Positions 63,977 through 64,000 of a DNA stretch of 64,000 bases are shown here, one piece after another. The DNA comes from Rickettsia endosymbiont of Culicoides impunctatus (GTDB lineage: Bacteria > Pseudomonadota > Alphaproteobacteria > Rickettsiales > Rickettsiaceae). The translations under genes and the position numbers were made by a program. The notes beneath the pieces were generated by a model. That model was given only the letters and a program-made list of their open reading frames with translations, was not told where the DNA came from and did no database searches. Where the stretch lies: NCBI GenBank assembly GCA_020410785.1, contig CP084573.1, forward strand, positions 434,001-498,000, given 5' to 3'. Positions within the stretch are counted from its first letter, which is position 1. Every line of letters starts with the position of its first letter.

Positions 63977-64000
63977 GTTTCTCAATTATTGTTTTCTTGA

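Overview
The window is an AT-rich (by eye roughly one third G+C) alphaproteobacterial chromosome segment of the Rickettsiaceae type. Evidence for this is the gene content (CtaA, short-form ProRS, MipZ beside PepA, BamD-RecN, TrmD-RplS, NuoN, Lnt, a Risk1-like kinase-fold protein, ankyrin and NB-ARC/TPR proteins), the scattered single tRNA genes, and above all many ~107-185 bp palindromic elements that sit between genes and in some cases inside reading frames, as Rickettsia palindromic elements (RPEs) do. The presence of folE, a LicD-like protein, a Tn3 transposon and heavy repeat load suggests a repeat-rich endosymbiont lineage rather than a streamlined pathogen; the genus cannot be fixed from this sequence.

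Layout. 1-6.0 kb: a broken GDP-mannose pyrophosphorylase gene (in-frame TGA in the active-site loop), licD-like gene, tsaE, a sodium:solute symporter and uvrC carrying repeat-derived insertions. 6.0-10.4 kb: three palindromic elements and tRNA-Thr, then truB (with an in-frame 143-144 bp RPE), rpsO, terminator, pnp. 10.4-23.2 kb, mostly minus strand: rluC-ctaA, a CPBP protease, an Rpn nuclease with a stop in its repeat tail, proS, folE, a haem-copper oxidase I-like protein, tRNA-Ile, tRNA-Lys, kdsB (+), birA, an ankyrin protein, a glycosyltransferase and nuoN. 23.2-35.7 kb: a decayed higBA-type toxin-antitoxin locus with a clear promoter/operator, rsmI/lpoA, a lytic transglycosylase, a methyltransferase lacking a normal start codon, lnt, fabI, tRNA-Pro, trmD-rplS, recN-bamD, tRNA-Leu and a Bax-inhibitor-1 protein. 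35.7-48.6 kb is the most mobile part: an IS630-family element that splits a DUF6314-like gene exactly at a TA, gltX, ubiG, znuB, then a Tn3-family transposon whose resolvase gene is duplicated in 732-bp inverted arms and which truncates an MFS transporter on one side and an NB-ARC/TPR protein on the other. 48.6-64 kb: lpxB-eptA-like, ruvX, a MazG-like protein, tRNA-fMet, rpmB-rpmE, dapB with a flavin reductase and an amino-acid-binding lipoprotein, a SpoT-like remnant, TfoX-N protein, an SDR enzyme, a 759-residue protein with protein/lipid-kinase-like motifs (candidate effector), mipZ and pepA.

How the genes work together. Envelope and LPS assembly dominates (kdsB, lpxB, eptA-like, waaE-like, licD-like, lnt, lpoA, bamD), with translation/tRNA modification (truB, rluC, trmD, rsmI, tsaE, proS, gltX, L15-proximal ribosomal proteins S15, L19, L28, L31), DNA repair (uvrC, recN, ruvX) and respiration (ctaA, nuoN, ubiG). 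The less expected content is the host-interaction set (ankyrin, NB-ARC/TPR, kinase-like protein) and the repeat ecology: at least five families of hairpin-forming repeats recur, some with arms that covary so that pairing is kept, and several have become part of proteins.
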